The notes: generated by a model not told the origin, from the letters alone. Numbered from the stretch's first letter, positions 1 to 8,210 are shown. The stretch: DNA of 34,681 bases from Phycisphaerales bacterium UBA5793 (GCA_002418285.1 DIDT01000019.1:1-34681), one strand, 5' to 3'. Numbers and translations: made by a program.

Positions 1-299
1 GGCGAACGCAGCAATCGCACCGCAGCCTTGTGCAGCGTCGTGAAGTGAGGCGTGCGCCCCAGGTCGATGGCCTGGCGCAGGTCCGGGCAATCGAGCAGCA
101 GCGCCTGCACGCCCCGATAATCGAGGCGCAACATCGACTTGAGGACGAGGCAGGCGAACAGTTGGGGCAGCGTGTAGGTGCGCGGACTGAACCGATGGGC
201 GTACGCGGGCAGCGCCTCCTGCGCCATGCGACACGCCAGCACCATCGCCGTCCTTGGCGACTTCGTGGTGGTGCACATGCTCGATTGAAGGCTCCGCAT
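1..299 (-). CDS. Transposase, IS5-like N-terminal region, partial at window edge
   Basis: An open frame enters from the window edge and reads without a stop from an ATG at 299 (alternative ATG at 278) to base 1. It includes FSPRTYTLPQLFACLVLKSM, then LRLDYRGVQALLLDCPDLRQ and a segment ending HFTTLHKAAVRLL. This order (a 'Y-x-x-P-Q-L' stretch, a 'Y-R-G' segment, a 'P-x-x-T-T-L' segment) is typical of the N-terminal part of IS5/IS4-type DDE transposases, which cut and join insertion-sequence ends. The catalytic DDE residues would lie beyond the window, so it cannot be told whether the gene is intact. The bases GAGG lie only three bases before the ATG at 299. No terminal inverted repeat was identified in 300-368. 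An overlapping plus-strand frame here looks like a shadow. Confidence 0.72.
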   Translation of the reverse strand, partial: MRSLQSSMCTTTKSPRTAMVLACRMAQEALPAYAHRFSPRTYTLPQLFACLVLKSMLRLDYRGVQALLLDCPDLRQAIDLGRTPHFTTLHKAAVRLLRS

Positions 300-368
300 T
301 CACCTCACGACCGACCGAATCGGAGGTTTTCTACAGAGCAAGTCCGGTACGCTTTCTCCATCGTCGCC

Positions 369-716
369 TCAACTGAAGTTTGACAGCACCACGGAGAGCA
401 CAAACGCAATCAGCGTAGTCGACACCCACGCGAACGCGAGCACTGGACCGATCACTAGTGCCCACCCCCACTGGCCAGGGCGCCATTTCGTCCAGAACAC
501 GATCGCGGCTGCATCGATAGCCAGAGTGAGAAGATTCCTGAGTGTTGCGATTCGCGACTTGCCGGGTTCAAAGTCCAGTCCGTATTCGAAACTCCACCGC
601 AACTGAGGCAGTTGCAGCGCGATAACACAAAGTATGACACCGATTCCCACAATCCAGATCAGGATTCGACGCCGACGCGCTGCGCTGTCGCAAGTTGGCT
701 TGTTGTCGTGCTGCAT
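369..716 (-). CDS. Small membrane protein of unknown function
   Basis: This predicted 115-residue protein is not recognised. It has a polar N-terminus ending in a run of arginines. Three hydrophobic segments follow: one from about residue 20 (ILIWIVGIGVILCVIALQL), one near 65-80 (LLTLAIDAAAIVFW) and one at the C-terminus (ALVIGPVLAFAWVSTTLIAF and beyond). It is therefore probably an inner-membrane protein with three helices and a basic cytoplasmic tail. The start is uncertain. ATG at 716 is the simplest choice, but GGAGG at 733-737 is better spaced for a TTG at 722 in the same frame. It lies downstream of the dehydratase/ACP group on the same strand, 100 bases away, and beside transposase sequence. 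Its GC content is visibly lower than that of the lipid genes, so it may be a later arrival. Confidence 0.6.
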   Translation of the reverse strand: MQHDNKPTCDSAARRRRILIWIVGIGVILCVIALQLPQLRWSFEYGLDFEPGKSRIATLRNLLTLAIDAAAIVFWTKWRPGQWGWALVIGPVLAFAWVSTTLIAFVLSVVLSNFS

Positions 717-822
717 CACCAACGCTGTCGAACCTCCGGCGACCAGATACCCGAGGATACGATCGATCGCCGGAGCGCCGGGCCCGCGCCGAACCTTGTC
801 CCGACCTACGCGAAGGGCGCTC

Positions 823-1341
823 TCAGATCATCCCCGCCGCGCGCAACAGCGAGCGGAAGTTGTCCGTGAACACGAAGTTCTCTTCGGGAAACTCGGTCCC
901 GGCCATATTCTGATCGATGTGTGAGAAGATGAGTTCGACGTTCGCAACGTGATGCCGCTCGCCCGTCTTGTGATCGAGCACGGTGATCGTCCCCGTCGTG
1001 TTGGCGCCGCTTGGGTCCATGCGTTCGAGATGTGCTTCGAAGCGCACCGTCTGGCCCGGCGTGACTTCGCGCTCAAACGTGGCCTTGACGATCTTGCCGA
1101 GGATCACCTTTTCCTCGAAGTCGCCGGTGTAGCCCACGAGCAGCCCGGCCGTCTGCGCCATGCCTTCGATGAGCAGCGACGCCGGCATCACCGGCGCCGG
1201 ATCGAGCGATTCACCACCGGGCCCGACCTGCGCCGGGAAATGATCGTGCAGCACATCTTCCGCCATCGACACGTTCTTGACCGCGACGAGGCTCTTGCCC
1301 CTTTCGACCTGCGTGATGATGTCGATCCACGACCAGCGCAT
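823..1341 (-). CDS. FabZ-like hotdog dehydratase with an extended active-site loop
   Basis: The 172-residue product has the hotdog-fold signature of beta-hydroxyacyl-ACP dehydratases, which remove water from 3-hydroxyacyl-ACP in fatty acid or polyketide synthesis. His34 lies in DHFP and Glu59 in MPASLLIEGMAQ; these match the catalytic His and acidic residue of FabZ/FabA. The loop between them is odd. His to Glu is 25 residues here against 14 in the neighbouring paralogue, and the usual Pro-Gly before the helix is Pro-Ala. A C-terminal tail of about 30 residues follows the fold. The start at 1341 is preceded by AGGTAA. The gene is 45 bases downstream of the acyl carrier protein gene on the same strand, so co-transcription is likely. 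Whether it is a dehydratase or a non-catalytic hotdog protein cannot be settled from sequence alone. Confidence 0.85.
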   Translation of the reverse strand: MRWSWIDIITQVERGKSLVAVKNVSMAEDVLHDHFPAQVGPGGESLDPAPVMPASLLIEGMAQTAGLLVGYTGDFEEKVILGKIVKATFEREVTPGQTVRFEAHLERMDPSGANTTGTITVLDHKTGERHHVANVELIFSHIDQNMAGTEFPEENFVFTDNFRSLLRAAGMI

Positions 1342-1386
1342 GAGTTACCTGATGTGGCCGTCGGCGCGGCCGTCGCCGCGCCGCGA

Positions 1387-1767
1387 TCAGCCCAGCTTCT
1401 TCTGCACGAACTTGACGATCGCTTCGACGGTGAAGATTTCGCCCACGTTTTCGACTGCCGGATCTGCTTCGAGCCGCGAGAAGTCGGCATGGGGCAACTT
1501 CGTCTTGAGTTCGGCGATGCCTTTGTCCGTCACCTTGCCGTTCTCGACGTAGTCCGGATTCTGGGCGACGTTGTCGGGGAAGAGTTCGCCTTGATCGATT
1601 TTGATCCCGAACGTCTTCTCGAGCCGGAAGACAATGTCGAGAAAGTCGATCGACTCGGCGCCGAGGTCGCCGGTGAGCGTGGCGCTGGGGCTGACTTCAT
1701 CTTCATCGACGCCGAGCGCTTCGACGAGGACTTCGGTCACCTTGGCGTAGATTTGGTCGCGATCCAT
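1387..1767 (-). CDS. Acyl carrier protein, long form
   Basis: This 126-residue protein carries acyl chains on a phosphopantetheine arm. The attachment site is Ser39 in DLGAESIDFLDIVFRLE, matching the LG-x-[DE]-S-[IL]-[DE] motif of carrier proteins. Helix I is residues 3-18 and helix II begins at Ser39. Ordinary bacterial ACP is about 78 residues. Here an extra stretch of about 40 residues (roughly 63-105) precedes a final helix resembling the ACP C-terminal helix (FTVEAIVKFVQKKLG). A GGAG lies about ten bases before the ATG. The gene is flanked on the same strand by two FabZ-like dehydratase genes (gaps of 45 and 53 bases), so it probably serves a dedicated lipid pathway rather than being the housekeeping AcpP. 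No ketosynthase is seen in the window. Confidence 0.9.
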   Translation of the reverse strand: MDRDQIYAKVTEVLVEALGVDEDEVSPSATLTGDLGAESIDFLDIVFRLEKTFGIKIDQGELFPDNVAQNPDYVENGKVTDKGIAELKTKLPHADFSRLEADPAVENVGEIFTVEAIVKFVQKKLG

Positions 1768-1820
1768 GGGGCAATGGCTCCGTTGGGGTGCTCAATCGTG
1801 TGTAGTCGCGCCTGAGTCGT

Positions 1821-2237
1821 TCAGGACGCGGCGGCGCGGATCGGCCGCAGGGTGAATCGGCCGCTCACTGCCGTGGGAGGCGGCGAGGCTGGTTCATTCT
1901 CGCCCGGCCGCAGGACGTATCCGACGCCTTTGCAGTTGTACTTTCCATCTTCCTGGCTGACCAGAGACACCTCTACCTTAAGCGCCTCGCCCGGCCGAAC
2001 GAAACTCCCATACCGCAGCGCCCGGACTTCCCCCAGCACCAGCCGCGGGTTGCCGGCCGTCGCCGTGAGCATCTGCCGGCCCGCCTGCACCAGGGCTTCG
2101 ATCATCAGGACGCCGGGCAGCACGGGATAAGTCGGAAAATGGTCCTGGAGATACTCCTCGGCGATGGTGACCGCCTTGACGGTGACGATGCGCTCAGCCG
2201 TCTGCTCGATGACCTTGTCGACGAGATTGAATTTCAT
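1821..2237 (-). CDS. 3-hydroxyacyl-ACP dehydratase, FabZ-like
   Basis: This 138-residue hotdog protein matches the size and motif of FabZ, which dehydrates 3-hydroxyacyl-ACP to trans-2-enoyl-ACP. His33 and Glu47 stand in DHFPTYPVLPGVLMIEALVQ, close to the canonical H-F-P-x-x-P-V-x-P-G-V-L-x-x-E-A. The start is taken at the ATG at 2237 because GGAGGG lies about ten bases upstream and the family begins close to this point. An in-frame extension back to 2321 would add 28 residues unlike the family. The gene is the first of a minus-strand group with the acyl carrier protein and the second dehydratase. It diverges from purM across a 179-base gap that should hold both promoters. Confidence 0.9.
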   Translation of the reverse strand: MKFNLVDKVIEQTAERIVTVKAVTIAEEYLQDHFPTYPVLPGVLMIEALVQAGRQMLTATAGNPRLVLGEVRALRYGSFVRPGEALKVEVSLVSQEDGKYNCKGVGYVLRPGENEPASPPPTAVSGRFTLRPIRAAAS

Positions 2238-2416
2238 GAGGCAAGAGGCCCTCCAGGGCGCTGGGATCAGCCGGAATCGACCGACCCACCCCGCGCGGCC
2301 ACGCGCTGCGTCGGGCCGCAAGCGTAGGCGTTTTCCCCCGCCAACGCCACCAATTCGGGCTGCACCCCGCCGCTTGGCGGTCCGTCTGGCGCACTTACGG
2401 CGCTATCCTTGCCTCC

Positions 2417-3532
2417 ATGACCAGCAGCACTCTGCCGCCCAAGTCGTCCGATTCGAGCCCGGGTGACAAGCCTCTCACCTACGCCGACAGCGGGGTTGAT
2501 ATCGCCGCCGGCGACACCATGGTGGGCATGATCCAGTCTCTCATGCGCCGCACCCATGGCCCGCGCGTCATCGACCGCCCGGGCGGCTTTGCCGGTCTGG
2601 TCCGCCTTGATTTCAACGAAAAACTCTTCCGCCGCAACTACAAAGAGCCCGTGCTGGTCGCATGCACCGACGGCGTGGGCACCAAGGTCAAACTCGCCAG
2701 CCAGCTGGGCGTCTACGACACCGTCGGCATCGACTGCGTGGCCATGTGCGTCAACGACATGATCGTTGAGGGTGCTGAGCCGCTCATGTTCCTCGACTAC
2801 CTCGCCGTCAATCGACTCGATCCGCAGGTCGGCACGGCCATCGTCAAAGGCGTGGCAGACGGCTGCCGCCTCGCGGGCTGCGCGCTCATCGGCGGCGAGA
2901 CTGCCGAGATGCCCGATGTCTACAGCGAAGGCGATTTTGACATCGCGGGCTTTTCCGTCGGCGTCGTCGAACTCGATCGCGCCATCGACAACTCGCGCGT
3001 CGAAGCAGGGGATGTGATCATCGGCCTGCCGTCATCAGGTCTGCACAGCAACGGCTTTTCGCTCGTCCGCAAGATCGTGAGTACGGCCGGGCTTGATCTG
3101 CACAAGGTCTATCCCGAACTCGACGCCGATCAGGCGCTCGGCCAGGTGCTCCTCACGCCCACGCGCATCTACACGCGGTCCATCGTGCGCCTGCTGCGGC
3201 GCTACACGGTAAAGAGAGTCGTCTCGGGTATGGCGCACATCACCGGCGGCGGTTTGCCGGGCAACGTCTGCCGCGCTTTGCCAGGCGATCTTGACGCGGT
3301 CATCGACAGCAAGTTGTGGGAGATGCCGCCTGTCTTTCATTTCCTCCAGAAGCATGGTCGAGTCGAGCGACACGAAATGCTCGACGTCTTCAACACCGGC
3401 ATCGGCTACGTGCTGATCGTCCGCCCGTCATTCGCCAACTCTGTCGTCAAGCACCTGACCAAACTGCGCGAAGAGCCGATTGTGATTGGCCAGATCGTCA
3501 AGGGCGGGAGCGGGGTGGTGCGGGTGGTGTAA
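2417..3532 (+). CDS. purM: Phosphoribosylformylglycinamidine cyclo-ligase (AIR synthetase)
   Basis: PurM catalyses the ATP-dependent closure of formylglycinamidine ribonucleotide to aminoimidazole ribonucleotide, the fifth step of purine synthesis, in the cytoplasm. The 371-residue product shows the family order: LTYADSGVDI near the N-terminus, ACTDGVGTKVKLA around residues 82-94, GGETAEMPDVY near 159-169, GLPSSGLHSNGFSLVRK, then HITGGGLPGNVCRALP and VFNTGIGYVLIV. The length is slightly above the usual 340-350 because of a polar N-terminal extension of about 20 residues. It diverges from the lipid group and converges with the first zinc-ribbon gene, 31 bases beyond its stop. A second, diverged copy of its last 17 codons lies at 5061-5114. 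Confidence 0.97.
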   Translation: MTSSTLPPKSSDSSPGDKPLTYADSGVDIAAGDTMVGMIQSLMRRTHGPRVIDRPGGFAGLVRLDFNEKLFRRNYKEPVLVACTDGVGTKVKLASQLGVYDTVGIDCVAMCVNDMIVEGAEPLMFLDYLAVNRLDPQVGTAIVKGVADGCRLAGCALIGGETAEMPDVYSEGDFDIAGFSVGVVELDRAIDNSRVEAGDVIIGLPSSGLHSNGFSLVRKIVSTAGLDLHKVYPELDADQALGQVLLTPTRIYTRSIVRLLRRYTVKRVVSGMAHITGGGLPGNVCRALPGDLDAVIDSKLWEMPPVFHFLQKHGRVERHEMLDVFNTGIGYVLIVRPSFANSVVKHLTKLREEPIVIGQIVKGGSGVVRVV

Positions 3533-3563
3533 GGCGATAACAAGCGACGCGATCCGGCACAGT

Positions 3564-5027
3564 TCATTTGTCTGGATTTGGTCGGTATTCCTCCTCGAAT
3601 CCCCCGCTGATAGAGATATTGGGAAAATCTTCGAGGCTGTTCGATTCGAACCACCCCTGCACGGGAACGCGCATCCTGATCGGTGATCCAAACCAGAGCG
3701 GACGGTCGTCGTGACGTCGATCCTCCTGGTCCAAGGCGGTTGTTCCGGAAGGCGACGGTCTCGACGCATACAGCACGAGCTGGAGCGAGTCAATCTCCCT
3801 CCCACGAGGCGCGAGGACATGGAATTCGGCGGTCCCGCGTCCATCCATACACACTGGAGCATCAGTAACTACCAGTGTGCCATCCTCATCCTCGATTAGA
3901 ACAGTAAACGACGCTCGCACATCGATCTCATCGATGTCGACGCGCCCGACCAATCCGTAGAATTCATCGTTCGGAGTGAGGTGCCGAATCCCAGCCAGAT
4001 TGACGTGAACGGCATTGCGGATCGTCTCGGCAAATCCGTCGTCGGAGACGACCGAAAACGACTGTGACACACGTGGTTGAATCGTCAGCTGGACGTCACT
4101 TCTAGCTTCCCACGAGACAGCACGATCCGAATCGCCGTCGAACTTGCAGGTAAGCTCCCAGACCAAATGGAGCATCGATTCGCCCGCTGCAGCCTCAACG
4201 GGGATATCCCATTGCAGATGGCCCATTGTATGCGTCGGTTGATCCGGACTGACGACGAATGATGTAGGTGTCGGAAACACGTCATATGCTCGATCGTCGA
4301 GGCGGATGCTGATGGGGCGAATCTCGAATTCCATCACTTTGGATCGATGGCCGAATCTCGGGTGGTATCCGAAACCGAATCCGATGACATCGCCTTCGTA
4401 GAACCCATCAGACAGAATGTGATCCAGTACAAGATAGTGGTCGCTCATCCCTTTGGCGTACACCAGGCGGCGTTCCACGGAGAGCACTCCATCGCACCAT
4501 GCCCTCTCCACGACTGGAACCCAGGCGACGTCCGCGGTTCGATAAGCCGGCATGATCGAATCGAAGATGTGATCGAGCAGCGCCGTGCGGTTACTGCTCG
4601 ACAGCGACTCATCCGCATCGCGCTGCACGAGTTCCTGCAGCGCCCCTTCCGCCTTCTGCGCTTCAGTCGATCGGAGGTCGCGCACCAGCCATCCATCCGT
4701 CTTCAGCGCGTTCCAGTTGATCGAGAGGCGCGAATCGAACGCAGCCAGGAACATCAACGCCGCGGTCACAAGGAGCATCGCCGCGCCAATACCGACCACC
4801 GCCGGGCGGCGCCGGCGCTGCCCGTGCTGCACGGCGCCGGCGCTCTTCAGATCCGCACCGCATTCGGGGCAGGTCTTCGAATTCGGCCACGAGCCGATCA
4901 GATCGAACTGACACGCCGAGCAGGCCGGATGATCGTCAACCCGCCTGCCGCGCAACCCGTGCAGCAGCGCTTTGACGCCAATCAGCGTGAATGCGACAAC
5001 GAGAATGAGCAGCAACCCGTCCATCAC
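3564..5027 (-). CDS. Zinc-ribbon membrane protein, tandem paralogue 1
   Basis: Function unknown. The 487-residue product starts with a hydrophobic helix (residues 4-22), then R-G-R-R-V-D-D-H-P and a four-cysteine ribbon (Cys36, Cys39, Cys53, Cys56; CPECGADL) that should bind zinc. A basic stretch and a second membrane helix (about 78-96) follow. The remaining 390 residues are a polar, mostly beta-like domain. If the basic loop is cytoplasmic, both helices would place the large domain outside the inner membrane; this is inference. The next two genes encode clear paralogues: all share the ribbon, a W-L-x-x-[DE]-x-R-S motif after the second helix and a similar C-terminal strand near WFGSPIRMRVPVQGWFES. 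This copy is visibly less GC-rich (29 of 60 at 4381-4440) than copy 2 (43 of 60 at 5881-5940). It is flanked by purM 3' sequence on both sides. Confidence 0.85.
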   Translation of the reverse strand: MMDGLLLILVVAFTLIGVKALLHGLRGRRVDDHPACSACQFDLIGSWPNSKTCPECGADLKSAGAVQHGQRRRRPAVVGIGAAMLLVTAALMFLAAFDSRLSINWNALKTDGWLVRDLRSTEAQKAEGALQELVQRDADESLSSSNRTALLDHIFDSIMPAYRTADVAWVPVVERAWCDGVLSVERRLVYAKGMSDHYLVLDHILSDGFYEGDVIGFGFGYHPRFGHRSKVMEFEIRPISIRLDDRAYDVFPTPTSFVVSPDQPTHTMGHLQWDIPVEAAAGESMLHLVWELTCKFDGDSDRAVSWEARSDVQLTIQPRVSQSFSVVSDDGFAETIRNAVHVNLAGIRHLTPNDEFYGLVGRVDIDEIDVRASFTVLIEDEDGTLVVTDAPVCMDGRGTAEFHVLAPRGREIDSLQLVLYASRPSPSGTTALDQEDRRHDDRPLWFGSPIRMRVPVQGWFESNSLEDFPNISISGGFEEEYRPNPDK

Positions 5028-5060
5028 ACTCCGATCGAATCACCGTTCGATGCTAGCCGC

Positions 5061-5114
5061 ATGCTGATCGGCCAGATGGTCAAGGGCGGCAGCGGAGTCG
5101 TGCGGGTGGAGTGA
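5061..5114 (+). pseudogene. Duplicated 3' tail of purM
   Basis: Seventeen codons end in TGA and read M-L-I-G-Q-M-V-K-G-G-S-G-V-V-R-V-E. The end of intact purM (3482-3532) reads V-I-G-Q-I-V-K-G-G-S-G-V-V-R-V-V. By hand alignment 43 of 51 bases match, counting the stop codon, and 13 of 16 residues are identical; several of the differences are synonymous third positions. No other purM sequence precedes it, so this is a detached tail rather than a gene. It lies 33 bases upstream of the start of zinc-ribbon paralogue 1 and points the opposite way. Confidence 0.85.
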
Positions 5115-5214
5115 TGCGTGCAAGCGTGTGCTGACCGATCAGCGATTCTCTCGCCTCGCAAGCCCGTTCCGATTCTCCCAATCTTAACAAACGGTGCCAA
5201 GTGCTCTCTTCTCA

Positions 5215-6672
5215 TCAATTTGGCTCGTTGGGGGTCCTGTCGGGCCCGACCGCGCTCCACCCCCCTGGCTCCAGGCACCACGTGCGCACATCCTCTGGCA
5301 GATTCGGATCATCAATCGAATCAAACCACGTCACGTCTATGGGCGCCGTCTGGATGGCCGGACCGTACCACACTTCCTGCATCTCCCACGGCGAGGTGCT
5401 CCGGCCGATCGACCGCTTGGTCTGCGGCGTGATCGTGACGGTCATCTCGGTTGTCGTGTCCGCAATGCCGGTGACGTCCCATCGCCCGCGATACGACTGT
5501 CCGATCAGCAGTTGAGCGCGAAGCCCGCCGCGCGGGCCGATACCACTGCTCCCCACGGAGAACTCCACATCCGCGCTCAGCGGCACTTCCGACGCGCTGG
5601 CCAGCACCATGACGACCGTGCCGCTTCGCCCACGGTTCGAAGGATTCAGGCGCAGGCCAACGGCCTGGAATTCGAGGCAATCGAGCATCTGCTGATCCGC
5701 CTGCGGACCCACAATCAGCTGAGCCGCATCTTCAGTCGGCGGCAGGATCTTGATCGGCGCGGAGAGTTGTACATCCCACGTCGCCGGCGCGCCGCCCACA
5801 TTGCGCGGCAGCACTTGCACCGTCCACGTCGACTTGAGTTCATACTCGCCCGGCTCGGCGATGATGGGGAGTGGAAGGCTCGAGCGCACCACGCCGGCAT
5901 GACTGCCGACGCGCAGACTGAGACTGCGCGCCAGGTCGACTGGAATCTCCATATCGCCAATAAGCACCTGGTGGGGCGTGAACACGAAACTGAGTTCGCC
6001 GCCGGATGTGCGCGTGTCGTAGCAGTTGATGGTCGCCGTCACGATGTCCCACTGGCGAACCAGCGCCGAGCTCGGCTCGAGTTCGAGCCTTGCAGCACGC
6101 TGGGCGAATTGCAGCGCCAGGTCGGGGCTGAGCTTGCCGTCTATCCATGACTTGAGAATGATGTCGCCCCAGTTGGAACTCCACGTCGCGCTTTCCTCGG
6201 CCTGGAGCCGCAGTGCCTGCTGCACGAGTTGGGCCATCTGCGCGTCGCTGACGGCGCCATTGGCGATGCGGTCTTTGAGAATGGCCATCGCCGTGGCGGC
6301 GGTGTCGGGATCGGTCGATCGCGCATCGCGCACGAGCCACCAGTCGGGCTTGTAACTCGCCCAGTTGATCGTTCCCATCGATCGCCACACGCCCATCCCC
6401 AGCCATCCCACACAACACAGCAGAATGAGAAACCCGATTACGGCCAGTACCGGCCGCCGCGCCCGCTGACCCAGTTCAACAGCGTCGATCCGTTCGAGAT
6501 CAACACCACACTCAGGGCACTTGGCCGCGCCGGGCCACAGCCCGTTCAGATCATGCCGACATTTGCGGCACCACGGGTGGTTGTCCACCCGCTTGCCCCG
6601 CCAGCCGCGCGCCAGCATCCAGATCCCCAGCGCCGCGAGACCGATGAAGAGAATGGTAAGAAGATCGGGCAT
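5215..6672 (-). CDS. Zinc-ribbon membrane protein, tandem paralogue 2
   Basis: Second member of the tandem family, function unknown. From the ATG at 6672 it has 485 residues, the same as paralogue 3 and close to the 487 of paralogue 1; an in-frame ATG at 6699 would add nine residues. The N-terminal hydrophobic helix ends in R-G-K-R-V-D-N-H-P-W-C. The ribbon cysteines follow at residues 35, 38, 52 and 55 (CRKCRHDL and CPECGVDL). The second helix (PVLAVIGFLILLCCVGWLGM) is followed by YKPDWWLVRDARSTD, a motif shared with paralogue 3 (YKPTWWLAIEARS). The long C-terminal part looks like beta-rich, non-enzymatic sequence with no catalytic motif I recognise. The order and similar sizes indicate tandem duplication. 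It lies 80 bases upstream of paralogue 3's stop codon on the same strand. Confidence 0.87.
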   Translation of the reverse strand: MPDLLTILFIGLAALGIWMLARGWRGKRVDNHPWCRKCRHDLNGLWPGAAKCPECGVDLERIDAVELGQRARRPVLAVIGFLILLCCVGWLGMGVWRSMGTINWASYKPDWWLVRDARSTDPDTAATAMAILKDRIANGAVSDAQMAQLVQQALRLQAEESATWSSNWGDIILKSWIDGKLSPDLALQFAQRAARLELEPSSALVRQWDIVTATINCYDTRTSGGELSFVFTPHQVLIGDMEIPVDLARSLSLRVGSHAGVVRSSLPLPIIAEPGEYELKSTWTVQVLPRNVGGAPATWDVQLSAPIKILPPTEDAAQLIVGPQADQQMLDCLEFQAVGLRLNPSNRGRSGTVVMVLASASEVPLSADVEFSVGSSGIGPRGGLRAQLLIGQSYRGRWDVTGIADTTTEMTVTITPQTKRSIGRSTSPWEMQEVWYGPAIQTAPIDVTWFDSIDDPNLPEDVRTWCLEPGGWSAVGPDRTPNEPN

Positions 6673-6752
6673 GCCTGATGGATGACTCTGGAAGCTCATG
6701 TGATACTCAGAGGGTTGTAGACGTACTCGATGAACGTTTGGTGCATGACTGG

Positions 6753-8210
6753 TTAGCGACCTCTTGTGTTCCCCCGCGCCGACGGCCGGATGCGATCGAC
6801 ACCGAGATTAGAGCGAATCGCGTCAGCAATGTCCGGCGTGTCGCGGTCGATCCACTGAACCGGAACGTCGCACAGGTGAATCTCACCGGACCAGAACCGA
6901 ATCGGCGACACCTTTGGCCCCGACGTGGTGGGATAGGCGGCTCGTCCCGTGGTCAGCACGAAATCCACGCTGGGCAGCATCACTCCTGATTTGCCAAGAT
7001 AAAGAGTGAAGCCGGTGCTGTAGGGCGTCTGTGATCCGTTGGAGATTCGGGCTTCGAGATGCCGACGGTGAAGGACTTCACCCGTGAGCGATTGAATCTG
7101 GAGATCCGCGTCGAGGGCGACCGGCGCGTTCTTCATCGAGAAGTGCACGTACAACGTCGCGGTGGTGCGACCCTCTCCCTGTGCTGCATAGAGGGTCATC
7201 GACATCGCATCGATGAGCGCCGCCCGCGTCTCAAGGTCTGAGTAGAACTCCAGTGGCGCCACCGACGGAGTCGCGGCCGGTTTGTCGAAGACATACTGCT
7301 GCTGATACACCAGCCGGCCGGGTCGACTGCCCGAGGCGTCAGGGTCGCGGAGCGATTCGGTCGCCAGCGTCCACTCCACAGTCGCCCGGATCCGATGCGG
7401 CCCGGGTGATTCCAGATTCACGCAAGGCGAAAGCAGATGCGGCTGCGCTTCGTAGAGATTCTCGACAAAGGGGCGTCCCGCCGACAGCTCGATGGCCACG
7501 CCATCCGCGTTCAGGCTGATGAGGTCACAAAGATAGAGCGCCCGGCCGATGATGCGTCGTGCCGGCGTGACGCGGCAGGCTACAACTGCGGCGGGGAGGC
7601 CATCGTGCGTCGCCGGCTCCAGAACGACCTCGGGCTGAAACAATCCGATGGCGTACGCTCGGGCAGTTGGCTCGTTGAGGTGTCCCAGACCCCAGGCGCT
7701 TAGCATGAATGCATCCCAGTAGCGCGATACCTCCACCTCCGGGGTTTCGAATCGCGACATTGCAGCCTTCACCAGGCCATCGATGCGCGACTGGCTCAAC
7801 GTGTCGCGACGCAGGCGGCTGCCCAGTTCCGCCAGTGCCGCATCGGACTTCGCCAACTCCGGCGAGCGAGCTTCAATCGCCAGCCACCATGTCGGTTTGT
7901 AGGCGATCCAGTTGACCTTTGAACGCACGCCGGAAACCTGCAGCGCAATGAGCGTTCCGGCGATGACGAGCAACAACGCTCCCGACGAAAGCACAATCGG
8001 CCGGCGCCTGCGCCGTCCCTGACGGACTGCGCGCCTTGAGTCAAGGTCCGCGCCGCACTCCGGACAGCGCGATGACTCCGCCGGCGAGCCGAACAGATCA
8101 AACCGGCACCGCCGACACCACGGGTGGTCGTCAATGCGCCGGCCGCGCACGCCGCCAACAAACAGCAGCGCGCCGACCACAGCAAATGCCAAGATGAATC
8201 CGACAACCAT
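6753..8210 (-). CDS. Zinc-ribbon membrane protein, tandem paralogue 3
   Basis: Third paralogue of the family, 485 residues, function unknown. An N-terminal helix (residues 3-20) leads to R-G-R-R-I-D-D-H-P-W-C and ribbon cysteines at 32, 35, 49 and 52. A basic linker and a second helix (VLSSGALLLVIAGTLIALQV) follow, then VNWIAYKPTWWLAIEARSPE and a polar domain of about 360 residues. The C-terminal strand near FWSGEIHLCDVPVQWIDR aligns with the matching strands of the other two. It is probably the first gene of the minus-strand trio and diverges from the SulP gene across about 300 bases. Zinc binding and membrane location follow from the visible motifs; any role, such as assembling or regulating an envelope complex, would be a guess. 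Confidence 0.87.
   Translation of the reverse strand: MVVGFILAFAVVGALLFVGGVRGRRIDDHPWCRRCRFDLFGSPAESSRCPECGADLDSRRAVRQGRRRRRPIVLSSGALLLVIAGTLIALQVSGVRSKVNWIAYKPTWWLAIEARSPELAKSDAALAELGSRLRRDTLSQSRIDGLVKAAMSRFETPEVEVSRYWDAFMLSAWGLGHLNEPTARAYAIGLFQPEVVLEPATHDGLPAAVVACRVTPARRIIGRALYLCDLISLNADGVAIELSAGRPFVENLYEAQPHLLSPCVNLESPGPHRIRATVEWTLATESLRDPDASGSRPGRLVYQQQYVFDKPAATPSVAPLEFYSDLETRAALIDAMSMTLYAAQGEGRTTATLYVHFSMKNAPVALDADLQIQSLTGEVLHRRHLEARISNGSQTPYSTGFTLYLGKSGVMLPSVDFVLTTGRAAYPTTSGPKVSPIRFWSGEIHLCDVPVQWIDRDTPDIADAIRSNLGVDRIRPSARGNTRGR

Noticed and set aside
4347..5114. 255-codon plus-strand frame ending in the purM-like tail
   Set aside because: All but the last 17 codons are antisense to zinc-ribbon paralogue 1. 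Only the tail is homologous to purM.
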